Source of the DNA: Ruminococcus sp.
GTDB lineage: Bacteria; Bacillota; Clostridia; Oscillospirales; Ruminococcaceae
Length of the DNA stretch: 64,000 nucleotides
Assembly: GCA_017470905.1 (NCBI GenBank)
Contig: JAFUXL010000007.1
Span: 124,001-188,000, forward strand
Reading direction: 5' to 3'
Positions 1 to 8,146 of the stretch are shown here, one piece after another. The notes below the pieces were generated by a model. That model saw only the letters and a list, made by a program, of their open reading frames with translations. It searched no databases and was not told the DNA's origin. Position 1 is the stretch's first letter. Every line of letters begins with the position of its first letter. A program made the translations under genes and the position numbers.

Positions 1-1888
1 CAAAGGGGTTTATGATTTTGGGGTCTGCAAATGATACAGTCCTTGCGATATTCTCGTAGATATGACCTTTGTCCTCGATAAACAGGTCATAATGAATATC
101 TGACTTTTCATTCGGGATAAGATTTGCATTGCGCATATATTCATCTGTGAATATATCGTCAAAATCCGCCATTATCTCGTCAATGCTGCTGTACCTGCTG
201 CCCGTGTATCTCAAATATTTCGCATGGGTATAGGGTTCGATTTCGTATTCAACAAAGTCTGTTTCATCGAGATTGTCCTCTATTTCGTGGCATATCTCAT
301 TCTGTTTATTTATAATCTCTCTTGCTCTTTCATAATCAAATGCTCTGTCGTAGTCAAATCTTACGTCCTCGGATTTGATTATATCATCTTTGATTTCTTT
401 GGGGATTTCTTCTGATTCCTGTTCCGCCATATCTGAACCTTCATTAATGGTTAAGTCGATTATTCTCCAGCCGTTGTCCGTTTTGATTGCCTTAATGTAA
501 TACACAGTCTCCAAAGTCTCGCCGTCTTTGGTTGTTGTGATTACGGTTTTCTCTATATTCTTTGTGTAGCCGTCATCTGAAATCATTTCAAACGGCACTG
601 AGTCAAAGTCATAATCATAAGGCTCATGACCGATTGAATTTGTGTAAATCATACCGTTATAGCTTATGATACAGGGCATGAAATAATTCTCCCCGAAAAA
701 TTCCTCGGCGTTGATTGTTTCTTCCTGTGAAAAATTGCTCTTATCGCCAATGAAAGGCATTAAATTCTCATAATATTCTTCTGTGAATATGTCAAGTGCA
801 TGATTTTTCAAATCGTCAATTGATTTGAAATCCTTAATCGGATAAAAAACCTCGGGTGCATAGGCTGAAACATCATCTTCTTCACTGTTCACGATATGGA
901 AGGATATTGAGTTTTCGTCATATGTTTCAAGAGTGTAATTCTGAACAAACAGAATGGCACTCCTGATAAGCTCCTCCGCATTTTTAAAGGGTCTGTCGGA
1001 AACTGTGCTTATGTCCTCGTCATGGGCATTATCAACACGCCAGCCGTTTTCTGTATTTACAAGTACAAAATGGTACTCCGACTCACTTTCGTTGCCGTAA
1101 TAGTCATAATCTATGACTATTTTCTTTACTTTAATTCTGTCGCCGTTGTTTTCGATTATTTCAACGGGGATTGCGTCAAAATTAAAGCTTTGTCTTTCTT
1201 CGGTGTTGTAGTTTGTGTAAAGCCTGCCGTTGTAGCTTATTATGGACGGAACGTAAAGTCTTCCGCCAAAAAATTCCTCGCTTGTGATTTTTTCGTCCAA
1301 AGGAATATCGCTCTTGTCGCCCAGATAATTCACGACAGAGTTTTCATAGTAGCTTTCCGTCATAAATTCAAGAGCATGGTTTTTCAATTCCTCTATTGTC
1401 CTAAAATTGTCCACAAGATAGAAAACATTCGGTTCAAAATCGGTATCGTCCTCATTCACGATATTGAAAGATACAGGATTTGCGTCAATTATGACAGGAT
1501 TATAGAGTGTATATTCAAACAAGACTGCATTTTCAACAACATTCTCAATCTCCTGCAAAAAGGCATCATCTTCTGTTTCGTTTGCGCTTTCGGACAAATC
1601 CTCGTTCATATCTTCAACGATTGTCAATGTTTCGGGTGGAGCTGTCTGTCTTACCTTCATATAGACAGCCGTTCCCATGCCGCATATGACCGCAAGAGCC
1701 GCAGCCATACCGACAAGTCTGTTTATTACGGGCTTTTTGTAGGGTTCAACGCCGCTGACCTGTTCGCCCGTGATGTTGTCGGAGTTATATTTCTCCTCGC
1801 TTTTAGCGAATATCCTGTCCTTGTCCTCATCGCTGAGTACGGGGAAATCCTCAGATATTCTGCTCATGATTTCATCATTGTCTTTCAT
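1..1888 (-). CDS. Membrane protein with repeated extracytoplasmic domain, probable anti-sigma factor (C-terminus off the window)
   Basis: The frame stays open from an ATG at 1888 to the left edge, giving 629 residues without a stop. The start has an AAGGAG ribosome site supplied by a structured leader repeat (1896-1997). Residues 1-53 are charged and cytoplasmic-like, followed by one membrane helix at about 54-77. The rest is outside and contains a repeat of about 189 residues, starting near residues 137, 326 and 515; the first two begin VSFNIVN and ISFHIVN, share the segments LKNHAL, GDKS, IISYNG and NGWR, and the third is more diverged. The gene lies directly downstream of a sigma factor (2040-2600), and a cytoplasmic tail plus one helix plus an external sensor is the usual anti-sigma layout, so that role is inferred. 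The repeats recall IseA/YoeB-like secreted domains, but this is a weak impression. Confidence 0.75.
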   Translation of the reverse strand, partial: MKDNDEIMSRISEDFPVLSDEDKDRIFAKSEEKYNSDNITGEQVSGVEPYKKPVINRLVGMAAALAVICGMGTAVYMKVRQTAPPETLTIVEDMNEDLSESANETEDDAFLQEIENVVENAVLFEYTLYNPVIIDANPVSFNIVNEDDTDFEPNVFYLVDNFRTIEELKNHALEFMTESYYENSVVNYLGDKSDIPLDEKITSEEFFGGRLYVPSIISYNGRLYTNYNTEERQSFNFDAIPVEIIENNGDRIKVKKIVIDYDYYGNESESEYHFVLVNTENGWRVDNAHDEDISTVSDRPFKNAEELIRSAILFVQNYTLETYDENSISFHIVNSEEDDVSAYAPEVFYPIKDFKSIDDLKNHALDIFTEEYYENLMPFIGDKSNFSQEETINAEEFFGENYFMPCIISYNGMIYTNSIGHEPYDYDFDSVPFEMISDDGYTKNIEKTVITTTKDGETLETVYYIKAIKTDNGWRIIDLTINEGSDMAEQESEEIPKEIKDDIIKSEDVRFDYDRAFDYERAREIINKQNEICHEIEDNLDETDFVEYEIEPYTHAKYLRYTGSRYSSIDEIMADFDDIFTDEYMRNANLIPNEKSDIHYDLFIEDKGHIYENIARTVSFADPKIINPF

Positions 1889-1895
1889 AAAATCA

Positions 1896-1997
1896 CTCCT
1901 TATTTAAAGTCGTCAATTTTTGCCATTTAAACCTTGACTATTCACTCACTTTATTACATTACGTTCGTTCATACGTCAAGGGCAAAAATTTCCTCCT
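1896..1997 (-). repeat. Structured leader repeat, copy A
   Basis: Read on the minus strand it begins GAGGAAATTTTTGCCCTTGA and ends in AAATAAGGAG just before the ATG at 1888. The outer stem is AATTTTTGCC with GGCAAAAATT; the inner stem is CCTTGAC with GTCAAGG. It lies between the sigma factor gene and the membrane protein gene. Confidence 0.8.
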
Positions 1998-2021
1998 GAT
2001 TTAAAATTGAAGCAAGTCAAT

Positions 2022-2052
2022 TTAATTATGAATTATGAATTATGCATTATGG
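2022..2052. repeat. AT-rich ATAATTCATAATT dispersed repeat
   Basis: Tandem AATTATG units overlap the 3' end of the sigma factor gene. The last residues of that protein (NHNA) and its stop codon come from the repeat. Related copies are at 47478, 53599, 53754, 54951, 56946 and 61329. Confidence 0.7.
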
Positions 2053-2600
2053 TTTATTCCTGCCTGAATTAATAATTCTTTCAGCTTTTGCCTTGCACGT
2101 ATGCTTCTCTTATGTACGGTGTTTTCTTTCATGGAAACGGAATTTCCTATTTCCTTAGCCGTCCTGCCGTAGAAATACTGCTGAAGAATTATGCTTGCAT
2201 CAGGTTCGCCGAGTTTTTTGATATTTTCGTAGATTATTCGGTTTATGTCCTTCTGCTCCGTATCTGCGGCAATATCCGAAATATCGGGAATATTTGCGAA
2301 AATATCATCGGATACGCTTGCCGTTTTTGCGGAAAGCTTTCTGTGATAGTCGATAGCCGTGCGTTTTGCTATCGTTCCGATAATCCCCCTCAAATCGCCC
2401 TCATGAATATCCTTTTCGCATAGTCTGAATATCTCCGCAAAAACATCGCTGACACATTCCTCAATATCCTCACGGACAGCGCAGCTTTTCAGTTTCCCCG
2501 AAACTATGGCATAAACGTAATTGCAGTATTCATCAAACAATGCACGGTGAAGATTAGCCTTTGAAGTTACTGCAAGCCTTTTCATCTCGTCCGCAGTCAT
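2040..2600 (-). CDS. RNA polymerase sigma factor, sigma-70 family (ECF-like)
   Basis: A small sigma factor of 186 residues that would direct RNA polymerase to a restricted promoter set. I chose the ATG at 2600 (MTADEMKRL) because GGGGGTGAAAGC lies just before it; an in-frame extension to 2681 has no ribosome site. Region 2 is residues 20-95 (FDEYCNYVYAIV, then EDIEECVSDVFAEIF and AKRTAIDYHRK). Region 4 is the C-terminal helix-turn-helix (RTAKEIGNSVSMKENTVHKR). The next gene, 1-1888, is a probable membrane anti-sigma partner. The final NHNA is encoded by a dispersed AT-rich repeat, so the natural end may have been altered. Confidence 0.9.
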   Translation of the reverse strand: MTADEMKRLAVTSKANLHRALFDEYCNYVYAIVSGKLKSCAVREDIEECVSDVFAEIFRLCEKDIHEGDLRGIIGTIAKRTAIDYHRKLSAKTASVSDDIFANIPDISDIAADTEQKDINRIIYENIKKLGEPDASIILQQYFYGRTAKEIGNSVSMKENTVHKRSIRARQKLKELLIQAGINHNA

Positions 2601-2699
2601 GCTTTCACCCCCATTCACTATATACACTCGAAATAACATCATAAAACCTGACAGATTATAAAAATTTTTATTGTCCGACATTTACAAAAAATTATAAAA

Positions 2700-2800
2700 G
2701 AGCGTTTTTAAATAACACACAAAAATTTTTATATTGTTCTTTGTTTCCCCCCGCCGCCGGCGGGGGAAACATGGCTTTTTATTCTACTTTAAATATGCTC
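2700..2800 (+). mobile_element. MITE-like element with GAGC/GCTC ends
   Basis: About 101 bp with imperfect terminal inverted repeats: GAGCGTTTTTAAA at the left, and TTTAAATATGCTC at the right reading as GAGCATATTTAAA (11 of 13 match). The interior has CACAAAAATTTTTATATT and a GC-rich hairpin (CCCCCGCC/GGCGGGGG). Related copies are at 9318, 38531, 41316 and 53657; no transposase is in the window. Confidence 0.65.
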
Positions 2801-2847
2801 AATCATAGAAAAACTTATAATATCACATAAAAATTTTTTATTTATCA

Positions 2848-2876
2848 TTGAAAATACACAAAATATATGTTATAAT
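2848..2876 (+). promoter_or_regulatory. Promoter of the NERD operon
   Basis: TTGAAA at 2848-2853 and TATAAT at 2871-2876 with 17 bp between, 30 bp before the NERD start codon. Confidence 0.8.
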
Positions 2877-2906
2877 GTATACGGAAAATTATTACAGGCG
2901 GTGATT

Positions 2907-3644
2907 ATGATGTTTTCCGATATTTTTAAAAATCTTTTTGACGAAAAAAAATCCGTCGGAAGAAAGGGCGAAAGGCTCACGGGCGATATTCTGAAAAGCT
3001 CCGATATTTCGGGCAGAATACTCAAAAATCTCTATGTTCCGACCAATAACGGCGAAACCTCCGAAATAGACATGATTTATATAACAAGAAAGGGCATTTT
3101 AGTCATAGAGAGCAAAAACTATTCGGGCAGCGTTTCGGGAAAAATACAAGATACCCTCTGGGTTCAGAAATTCCCCAACGGTACGGAAAATACATTCTAT
3201 AACCCCGTCATGCAGAACGCAGCACATATAAAATATCTTGAGGATTTCCTCAAATACGAAATACCCATGTTTTCATTTATAGTCTTTTCGGATAAGTGCA
3301 GCCTTAAAAAATTCCGCCCCTCAAAAAGTACCTTTATTGTAAAGCGTGACGGGCTTACGGCGGCTATGGATAATGTAATGCGGAATAATGAAGATTTTAT
3401 TTCGGACAGCGAGATAAATTCAATCTTTTCACAGCTTAAACCTCTCACAAAGGTTAAAAAATCCGTCAAAAAGGCTCATGTTGAAAATATAAACAGAAAA
3501 TACAATTCCGACAGCCCTGAATGTCCTCTCTGCGGCTCTAAGCTTGTACTGCGCACCGCATCAAAGGGAAGTCATAAGGGCGAAAAATTCTACGGCTGCT
3601 CCGCCTATCCGAAATGCAGATATATAACCGAGGTGATAAAATGA
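2907..3644 (+). CDS. NERD-domain protein with C-terminal topoisomerase-type zinc finger
   Basis: About 245 residues. The NERD (nuclease-related) domain fills roughly residues 15-125 and keeps the acidic/lysine pattern of the PD-(D/E)XK-like fold: GERLTGD, SEIDMIYI and VIESKNYSG. The C-terminus is a four-cysteine topoisomerase-type zinc finger (CPLCGSKLVLR, then YGCSAYPKCRYI). Such proteins are presumed to bind or cut DNA, but no substrate is established. The start could be ATG 2907 or 2910; AGGCGGTG is the likely ribosome site, so an upstream GTG at 2901 is less likely. It is the first gene of a four-gene operon and overlaps the alarmone synthetase by 4 bp. Confidence 0.88.
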   Translation: MMFSDIFKNLFDEKKSVGRKGERLTGDILKSSDISGRILKNLYVPTNNGETSEIDMIYITRKGILVIESKNYSGSVSGKIQDTLWVQKFPNGTENTFYNPVMQNAAHIKYLEDFLKYEIPMFSFIVFSDKCSLKKFRPSKSTFIVKRDGLTAAMDNVMRNNEDFISDSEINSIFSQLKPLTKVKKSVKKAHVENINRKYNSDSPECPLCGSKLVLRTASKGSHKGEKFYGCSAYPKCRYITEVIK

Positions 3645-4258
3645 ACGGCATATACGGAGAATACAAGCCTGTTCTTGAAGAAATAAAAAACGATTTCCAA
3701 CGCCGTATCGAAGAATATACAGAACAGGAATACCAAAAATCAGGAATAAAAATCTATGAACATCTCATATCAAGAGTTAAATCCGAGGAAAGCATGAGCG
3801 AAAAATGCAGAAGAAAAAATCTCCCCGAAACTCCTGATTCCGCACTCATGGAAATGCATGACAGCATAGGTCTGCGCATAGTATGCTCATTCATAGAGGA
3901 TATTTATACGAATATACGATACATAAAGTCTTTTCCCGATTGCAGAATTGTTGACGAAAAGGACTATATCCGCCACGCAAAGCCCAACGGCTACAGAAGC
4001 TATCACATGATACTTGAAGTGCAGTACCCCTATGCAGATTTATGCGGAAACAATCCCGGAAAATATTACGTTGAAATACAGCTTCGCACAATTGCAATGG
4101 ACTCGTGGGCGGCTCTCGAACATAAACTCAAATATAAGAAAAATGTCGCAAATCAGGAGCTTATCATTGCCGAACTGAAACGCTGTGCCGATGAAATGGC
4201 TTCGTGCGATGTCTCCATGCAGACCATAAGAGACCTGATTACAGGAACGGAGGAATAA
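3641..4258 (+). CDS. Small alarmone synthetase, (p)ppGpp synthetase (RelA/SpoT domain only)
   Basis: Transfers pyrophosphate from ATP to GDP or GTP to make (p)ppGpp in the cytoplasm. About 205 residues with only the synthetase domain; there is no HD hydrolase, TGS or ACT domain, which matches the short RelP/RelQ type. Seen motifs are HDSIGLRIVC, the substrate loop HAKPNGYRSYHM and VEIQLRTIAMDSWAALEHK. The start is the ATG at 3641, which overlaps the preceding stop (ATGA) and follows GAGGTGATAAA. It sits between a NERD protein and a two-component system, with the response regulator beginning 1 bp after its stop, so the four genes are probably co-transcribed. Confidence 0.9.
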   Translation: MNGIYGEYKPVLEEIKNDFQRRIEEYTEQEYQKSGIKIYEHLISRVKSEESMSEKCRRKNLPETPDSALMEMHDSIGLRIVCSFIEDIYTNIRYIKSFPDCRIVDEKDYIRHAKPNGYRSYHMILEVQYPYADLCGNNPGKYYVEIQLRTIAMDSWAALEHKLKYKKNVANQELIIAELKRCADEMASCDVSMQTIRDLITGTEE

Positions 4259-4259
4259 T

Positions 4260-4946
4260 ATGAGAATACTTCTTGCAGAGGACGAAAAAGACCTCTCCCG
4301 CGCGCTCAAAGCAATACTTGAACATTCAAAATATGCAGTCGATGCCGTCTATGACGGTCAGGAGGCTGTCAAATATGCATCAGAAAATGCATACGATGCA
4401 ATGATACTCGATATAATGATGCCAAGGCTTGACGGAGTAAGCGCACTGAAACAAATCAGGGCATCAGGCAATTATACACCTGCACTTTTCCTCACCGCAA
4501 AGGCTGAAATTGATGACAGGATAGCAGGTCTTGACGCAGGTGCGGACGATTACCTCACAAAGCCCTTTGCAATGGGCGAACTGCTCGCCCGTGTGCGCTC
4601 CATGACAAGACGTGCCGGGACTTATACCGTCAAAAAGCTTAAAATCGGCTCTGTCGCACTCGACACCTCCGAGCAGGAGCTTTCGTGCGAAAACAGCATA
4701 AGACTTGCAAGCAAGGAAACCAAGCTTATGGAATACTTCATGACCAATGCGGGAAAGCCCCTCTCCACGGACGAAATTTTCAATCATGTCTGGGCGGAGG
4801 ACGAACAGGCAGACCCGAAAATAGTTTTCATGTACATAAGCTTTTTAAGGAGCAAGATACGTGCGGTGAACGGTGATATAGAAATATCGGGCAGCGAGGG
4901 CGAAACCTATGTGCTGCGCTCCGTATCGGGCGGTGATGTGAATTGA
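4260..4946 (+). CDS. Response regulator, OmpR/PhoB family
   Basis: A 228-residue DNA-binding regulator phosphorylated by the kinase encoded next. Receiver domain at residues 1-115: acidic pocket AEDE, phospho-acceptor D51 in LDIMMPRLDG, conserved T in FLTAKAE and K in TKPFAMGE. Winged-helix effector domain at about 125-222. The 3' end overlaps the kinase start (4943). Its targets are unknown; autoregulation of the operon is common in the family. Confidence 0.94.
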   Translation: MRILLAEDEKDLSRALKAILEHSKYAVDAVYDGQEAVKYASENAYDAMILDIMMPRLDGVSALKQIRASGNYTPALFLTAKAEIDDRIAGLDAGADDYLTKPFAMGELLARVRSMTRRAGTYTVKKLKIGSVALDTSEQELSCENSIRLASKETKLMEYFMTNAGKPLSTDEIFNHVWAEDEQADPKIVFMYISFLRSKIRAVNGDIEISGSEGETYVLRSVSGGDVN

Positions 4947-6247
4947 TAAGAAGATTAAGGATAAAATTCATATTCATAGCTTCATGCGCTATCGTTATCA
5001 TACTGCTGATAGTGCTTGCAAGCATAAATTTCGTGAGCTGCTATTCAAATTTTTCCGAGGTAGTTTCTATTCTTACATACATATCCGAACACAACGGCAG
5101 GCTCAATATCGACTATCAGAAAAGGGACAACCTCAATCTCGATTTCTATGTAACGCAGGAAATGCCCTATGAGATAAGATATTTCACCGTTATAGCCAAT
5201 TCGGACAACGCTGTCATATACAGGGATTTTTCGCATATTGCCTCCGTATCCGAAAGCGACACGGAAAAAATATATCAGCTTGCATCAAGAGGCAAATCGG
5301 GCAGGGGAAGAATTAACACGGGCGAAAACAGCCTTTTTTACCTTGCAAAGAGTGTTTCGGGCAGCGAACTCATGAACGAATATCAGCAGGAATATGATGA
5401 CGAGCTTTTCAGCGGCGGCGAAACATACAGTCTTGTCGTGTTCATGGATATATCAAACCGTATGTACAGGATAGAAAATATGCTTTTCATATCCGTTGTG
5501 ACGGGGCTTGCCTGTCTTGTTCTTTTCATACTCATAATATCAGCATTGTCGCAGAGGGTCATAAGCCCCGTTATAGAAAGCTACGACAAGCAGAAGCAGT
5601 TCATAACCAATGCAGGTCACGAGCTTAAAACTCCCCTTGCCATAATCTCCGCAAATACGGAGGTAATGGAGGCTATGGACGGAAAGAACGAATGGACACA
5701 GAGTACTCTCAATCAGGTCAAGCGGCTTTCGGGTCTTGTCAATGAACTGATAACCCTTGCAAGACTTGAAGAAAACCCCGAAAACGAAAAAATCGTCTAC
5801 GAGTCCTTTGATTTATCCAAAAAAATCAGCGAGCTGGTGAGCGATTTCAAGCCCGTTATCGAACAGCAGAACAAATCCGTAAAATCCGACATAATAGGCG
5901 GAATAAAAATGAAAGGCAACGAAAAATCAATTCATGAGCTTATATCTATTCTCCTCGACAATGCCGCAAAATACTGCGATGAAAACGGATGCGTCAAGGT
6001 CGGTCTTACGTTTTTCAAGAGAAATATAGTATTCACCGTTGCGAATACATACAAAGAGGGAAAGAATGTCGATACAAGACGTTTCTTTGAACGCTTCTAC
6101 AGGGGCGACTCCTCACACAATCAGGAAAAGGCAGGCTACGGAATAGGGCTTTCAATGGCGGAAAGCATTGTCAAGCTTCACAAGGGCAAAATAGCCGCAG
6201 AATATTCGGGCGATGACATATCCTTCAAGGTTACGCTCCCCATGTAA
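4943..6247 (+). CDS. Membrane sensor histidine kinase
   Basis: A 434-residue two-helix kinase that should phosphorylate the response regulator at 4260. Membrane helix 1 is about residues 8-30, an extracytoplasmic sensor spans about 31-170, and helix 2 is about 175-198. The phospho-acceptor is H226 in GHELKTPLAI; the N box is ISILLDNAAKY and the G box is YGIGLSMAESIV. The start is a TTG overlapping the regulator's stop, after GGTGATGTGAA, which suggests translational coupling. The sensor has no motif that I recognise. A bidirectional terminator follows. Confidence 0.93.
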   Translation: MIRRLRIKFIFIASCAIVIILLIVLASINFVSCYSNFSEVVSILTYISEHNGRLNIDYQKRDNLNLDFYVTQEMPYEIRYFTVIANSDNAVIYRDFSHIASVSESDTEKIYQLASRGKSGRGRINTGENSLFYLAKSVSGSELMNEYQQEYDDELFSGGETYSLVVFMDISNRMYRIENMLFISVVTGLACLVLFILIISALSQRVISPVIESYDKQKQFITNAGHELKTPLAIISANTEVMEAMDGKNEWTQSTLNQVKRLSGLVNELITLARLEENPENEKIVYESFDLSKKISELVSDFKPVIEQQNKSVKSDIIGGIKMKGNEKSIHELISILLDNAAKYCDENGCVKVGLTFFKRNIVFTVANTYKEGKNVDTRRFFERFYRGDSSHNQEKAGYGIGLSMAESIVKLHKGKIAAEYSGDDISFKVTLPM

Positions 6248-6275
6248 AAAAGGCTGCATCTGTGCAGCCTTTTAT
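6248..6275. terminator. Bidirectional terminator
   Basis: AAGGCTGCA and TGCAGCCTT form a perfect 9-bp stem with a 4-nt loop, A-rich on the left and T-rich on the right. It lies between the convergent kinase and GH3 genes. Confidence 0.9.
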
Positions 6276-7595
6276 TTATTCTGTTTCCGCAGGTTCTTCG
6301 GTCAATTCCTCGGTTAATTCTTCGGTCAGCTCTTCGCTTTCTTCGGGAGCAGGATTTTCAGCCGAAAGTGCGGATATTGATTTCTTTACGGTCAGTATTC
6401 TCCTTATGCTGTCATTTATTCTCTCCTCAGAAATTTCGCCGCTTTCAACGGCTTTTTCGAGAGAGGTAACAGCATCCACTATATCATACGGCATGAGTAT
6501 CATATCAACGCCGGCCTCGACTGCCATCACTGCGGAGTCGCCCGACGATAGGGAATTTATTACAGCACCCATCGAATGTGAGTCCGTTATTATTATGCCT
6601 TCATATCCAAGCTTTCCTCTGAGCCAGTCCGTGACCACAACGGGGGATAAATCGCTCTGGAGGTTTTCGCCCGATGCGGAGGTCGTCTGGTGTCCCACCA
6701 TGACAAATTCCGTGCCTGCGTCAATTCCGCCCTGAAAGGCTTTAAACTCCGTTTCTTCAAGCTCTTCGAGAGTTCTCTCGATGTATACCGTATCATTATG
6801 TGTATTTCCGTCTCCTGCTCCGAGTCCGGGGAAGTGTTTCAGTGTCGTGCATACTCCGCACGAATGAAGTCCGTCTATGACAGCAGCACTCATATCTGCG
6901 ACTATCTGCGGGTCGGAGCTGAATATCCTTGAGCCGAGTTCATTCTGCGGATTTATATTAACGTCCGCAACGGGGGCAAAATCGAGGTTAAAGCCGTATT
7001 TAACGAGTTCGTTTCCTATGGTCTGTCCTGCGGCATAAGCCTCATCATAGCTGTTCGCATCGCCGTAATAGAACATGGGGTTCACGGGTTCTGTGCCGAG
7101 CTTTTGCTGAAGTCTTGCAATCTCTCCGCCCTCCTCGTCAACACCCATGAATATATCAATGCCGCTTTCAGCCGTCATAGCGTGCAGGTCGGAGACAAAT
7201 TCCGAAAGCTGCCGGGAATTTTCTATATTCTGGTCGAATAATATCAGTCCGCCCACGGGAAAGGCATCGTAGCAAACCGTTGTAAAATCGTCCCATTCGG
7301 TCTGGAAATCGTAGCCCGTGAGAGTTTCGGGAGTGGTTATTATCATCTGACAGATTTTTTCGTGCAGGCTCATCGAGGATATTATATTTTCGATGTCGGC
7401 TGAAGAAGAATTGTCTGTATTGTCTGTTTCGTCGGACTGTACGTTTTCGTCATCTTCGGGGGGAGTATCCTCTGCCTCCTGAGCCGTATCCGTGGGCTGT
7501 ACGGCATCGTTTTCCGACAGGCTGTCTGCCGACTTGACACACGAAGAAAGAGCCACTGCTATTATCAGCGAAAGCGGCAACAATAATTTTTTCAT
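6276..7595 (-). CDS. GH3 glycoside hydrolase lipoprotein, NagZ-like beta-N-acetylhexosaminidase
   Basis: 439 residues. A lipoprotein signal (MKKLLLPLSLIIAVALSSC) ends in the lipobox LSSC, so the enzyme should be anchored outside the membrane. An acidic linker (about 25-65) precedes the GH3 domain. KHFPGLGAGDGNTHNDT, at about residue 250, is the NagZ-type loop whose His/Asp pair replaces a general acid; the nucleophile is the Asp in IIITDSHSMG, near residue 337. Family members cleave terminal GlcNAc or muropeptides. The C-terminus carries repeated ELTEE units. It is the last gene of an operon with a LacI regulator and a DUF5662 protein, overlapping the latter by 4 bp. Confidence 0.9.
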   Translation of the reverse strand: MKKLLLPLSLIIAVALSSCVKSADSLSENDAVQPTDTAQEAEDTPPEDDENVQSDETDNTDNSSSADIENIISSMSLHEKICQMIITTPETLTGYDFQTEWDDFTTVCYDAFPVGGLILFDQNIENSRQLSEFVSDLHAMTAESGIDIFMGVDEEGGEIARLQQKLGTEPVNPMFYYGDANSYDEAYAAGQTIGNELVKYGFNLDFAPVADVNINPQNELGSRIFSSDPQIVADMSAAVIDGLHSCGVCTTLKHFPGLGAGDGNTHNDTVYIERTLEELEETEFKAFQGGIDAGTEFVMVGHQTTSASGENLQSDLSPVVVTDWLRGKLGYEGIIITDSHSMGAVINSLSSGDSAVMAVEAGVDMILMPYDIVDAVTSLEKAVESGEISEERINDSIRRILTVKKSISALSAENPAPEESEELTEELTEELTEEPAETE

Positions 7596-8143
7596 TTCTT
7601 AATCCTCCCGATTGATTTTGTATGTCTTTTTATAAATCTGAAAGTCTCTTCCTCACCCTTTTCGGCGAGAAGTCTCAGAAGAAATTCCAGCTTTGCGGCG
7701 GTTTTCTTTTCGATATTTCTGACAGACTTTCCCTTCAGAAAGTATTCAAGGGGCATTGAATTGTTATATTTTTCGCCGTTGTATATTTTTGATGCGGCAA
7801 CACGGTCGCAGAACATCTCGAAGATAAATTCATCGGGCATGGGAACGGGTTCAAGCCTTTTTGTGACTGTGCTGTAGTCCGTCCAGTATTCAAAATGGTG
7901 CTTGTTTCTGCCCTTGTGGTGAATCCATGCCTTTGAATATCCCATGACCTCACGTTCGAGTTCGTTCGGGCTTCTGCTGCCCTGAAAATATCTGACACCG
8001 GGTATAAATTCTGTCGGCGAAAATTTTGAAAGGTCATGTGTAAGTCCTCTCATGAATATGCCTGCCTTGAAACAATGCTTCATAACCATATGTCTGTGCC
8101 TGATAACGGTAGACAGATGCCCTGTAAAATTATGTAAATTCAT
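7592..8143 (-). CDS. DUF5662 family protein
   Basis: 183 residues, full length for this uncharacterised family (DUF5662). Conserved His and Asp clusters are visible: HRHMVMKHCF, GLTHDLSKFSPTEF and WIHHKGRNKHHFEYW. The HD..K arrangement hints at a metal-dependent HD-like phosphohydrolase, but no activity is known to me. Starts 4 bp after the LacI gene and overlaps the GH3 lipoprotein gene by 4 bp, so it belongs to that operon. Confidence 0.85.
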   Translation of the reverse strand: MNLHNFTGHLSTVIRHRHMVMKHCFKAGIFMRGLTHDLSKFSPTEFIPGVRYFQGSRSPNELEREVMGYSKAWIHHKGRNKHHFEYWTDYSTVTKRLEPVPMPDEFIFEMFCDRVAASKIYNGEKYNNSMPLEYFLKGKSVRNIEKKTAAKLEFLLRLLAEKGEEETFRFIKRHTKSIGRIKK

Positions 8144-8146
8144 AAA

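Larger units (their letters stand above)
2601..2906. other. Intergenic region between sigma factor and NERD gene
   Basis: It holds a complete MITE-like element (2700-2800) and the promoter of the NERD operon (2848-2876). No credible coding sequence is seen. A TATAAT-like box on the minus strand (2655-2660) might belong to the sigma factor, but no good -35 box accompanies it. Confidence 0.6.

Noticed and set aside
1022..1930. 302-residue plus-strand open frame
   Set aside because: It is antisense to the probable anti-sigma gene, which has a good ribosome site, a membrane helix and internal repeats.
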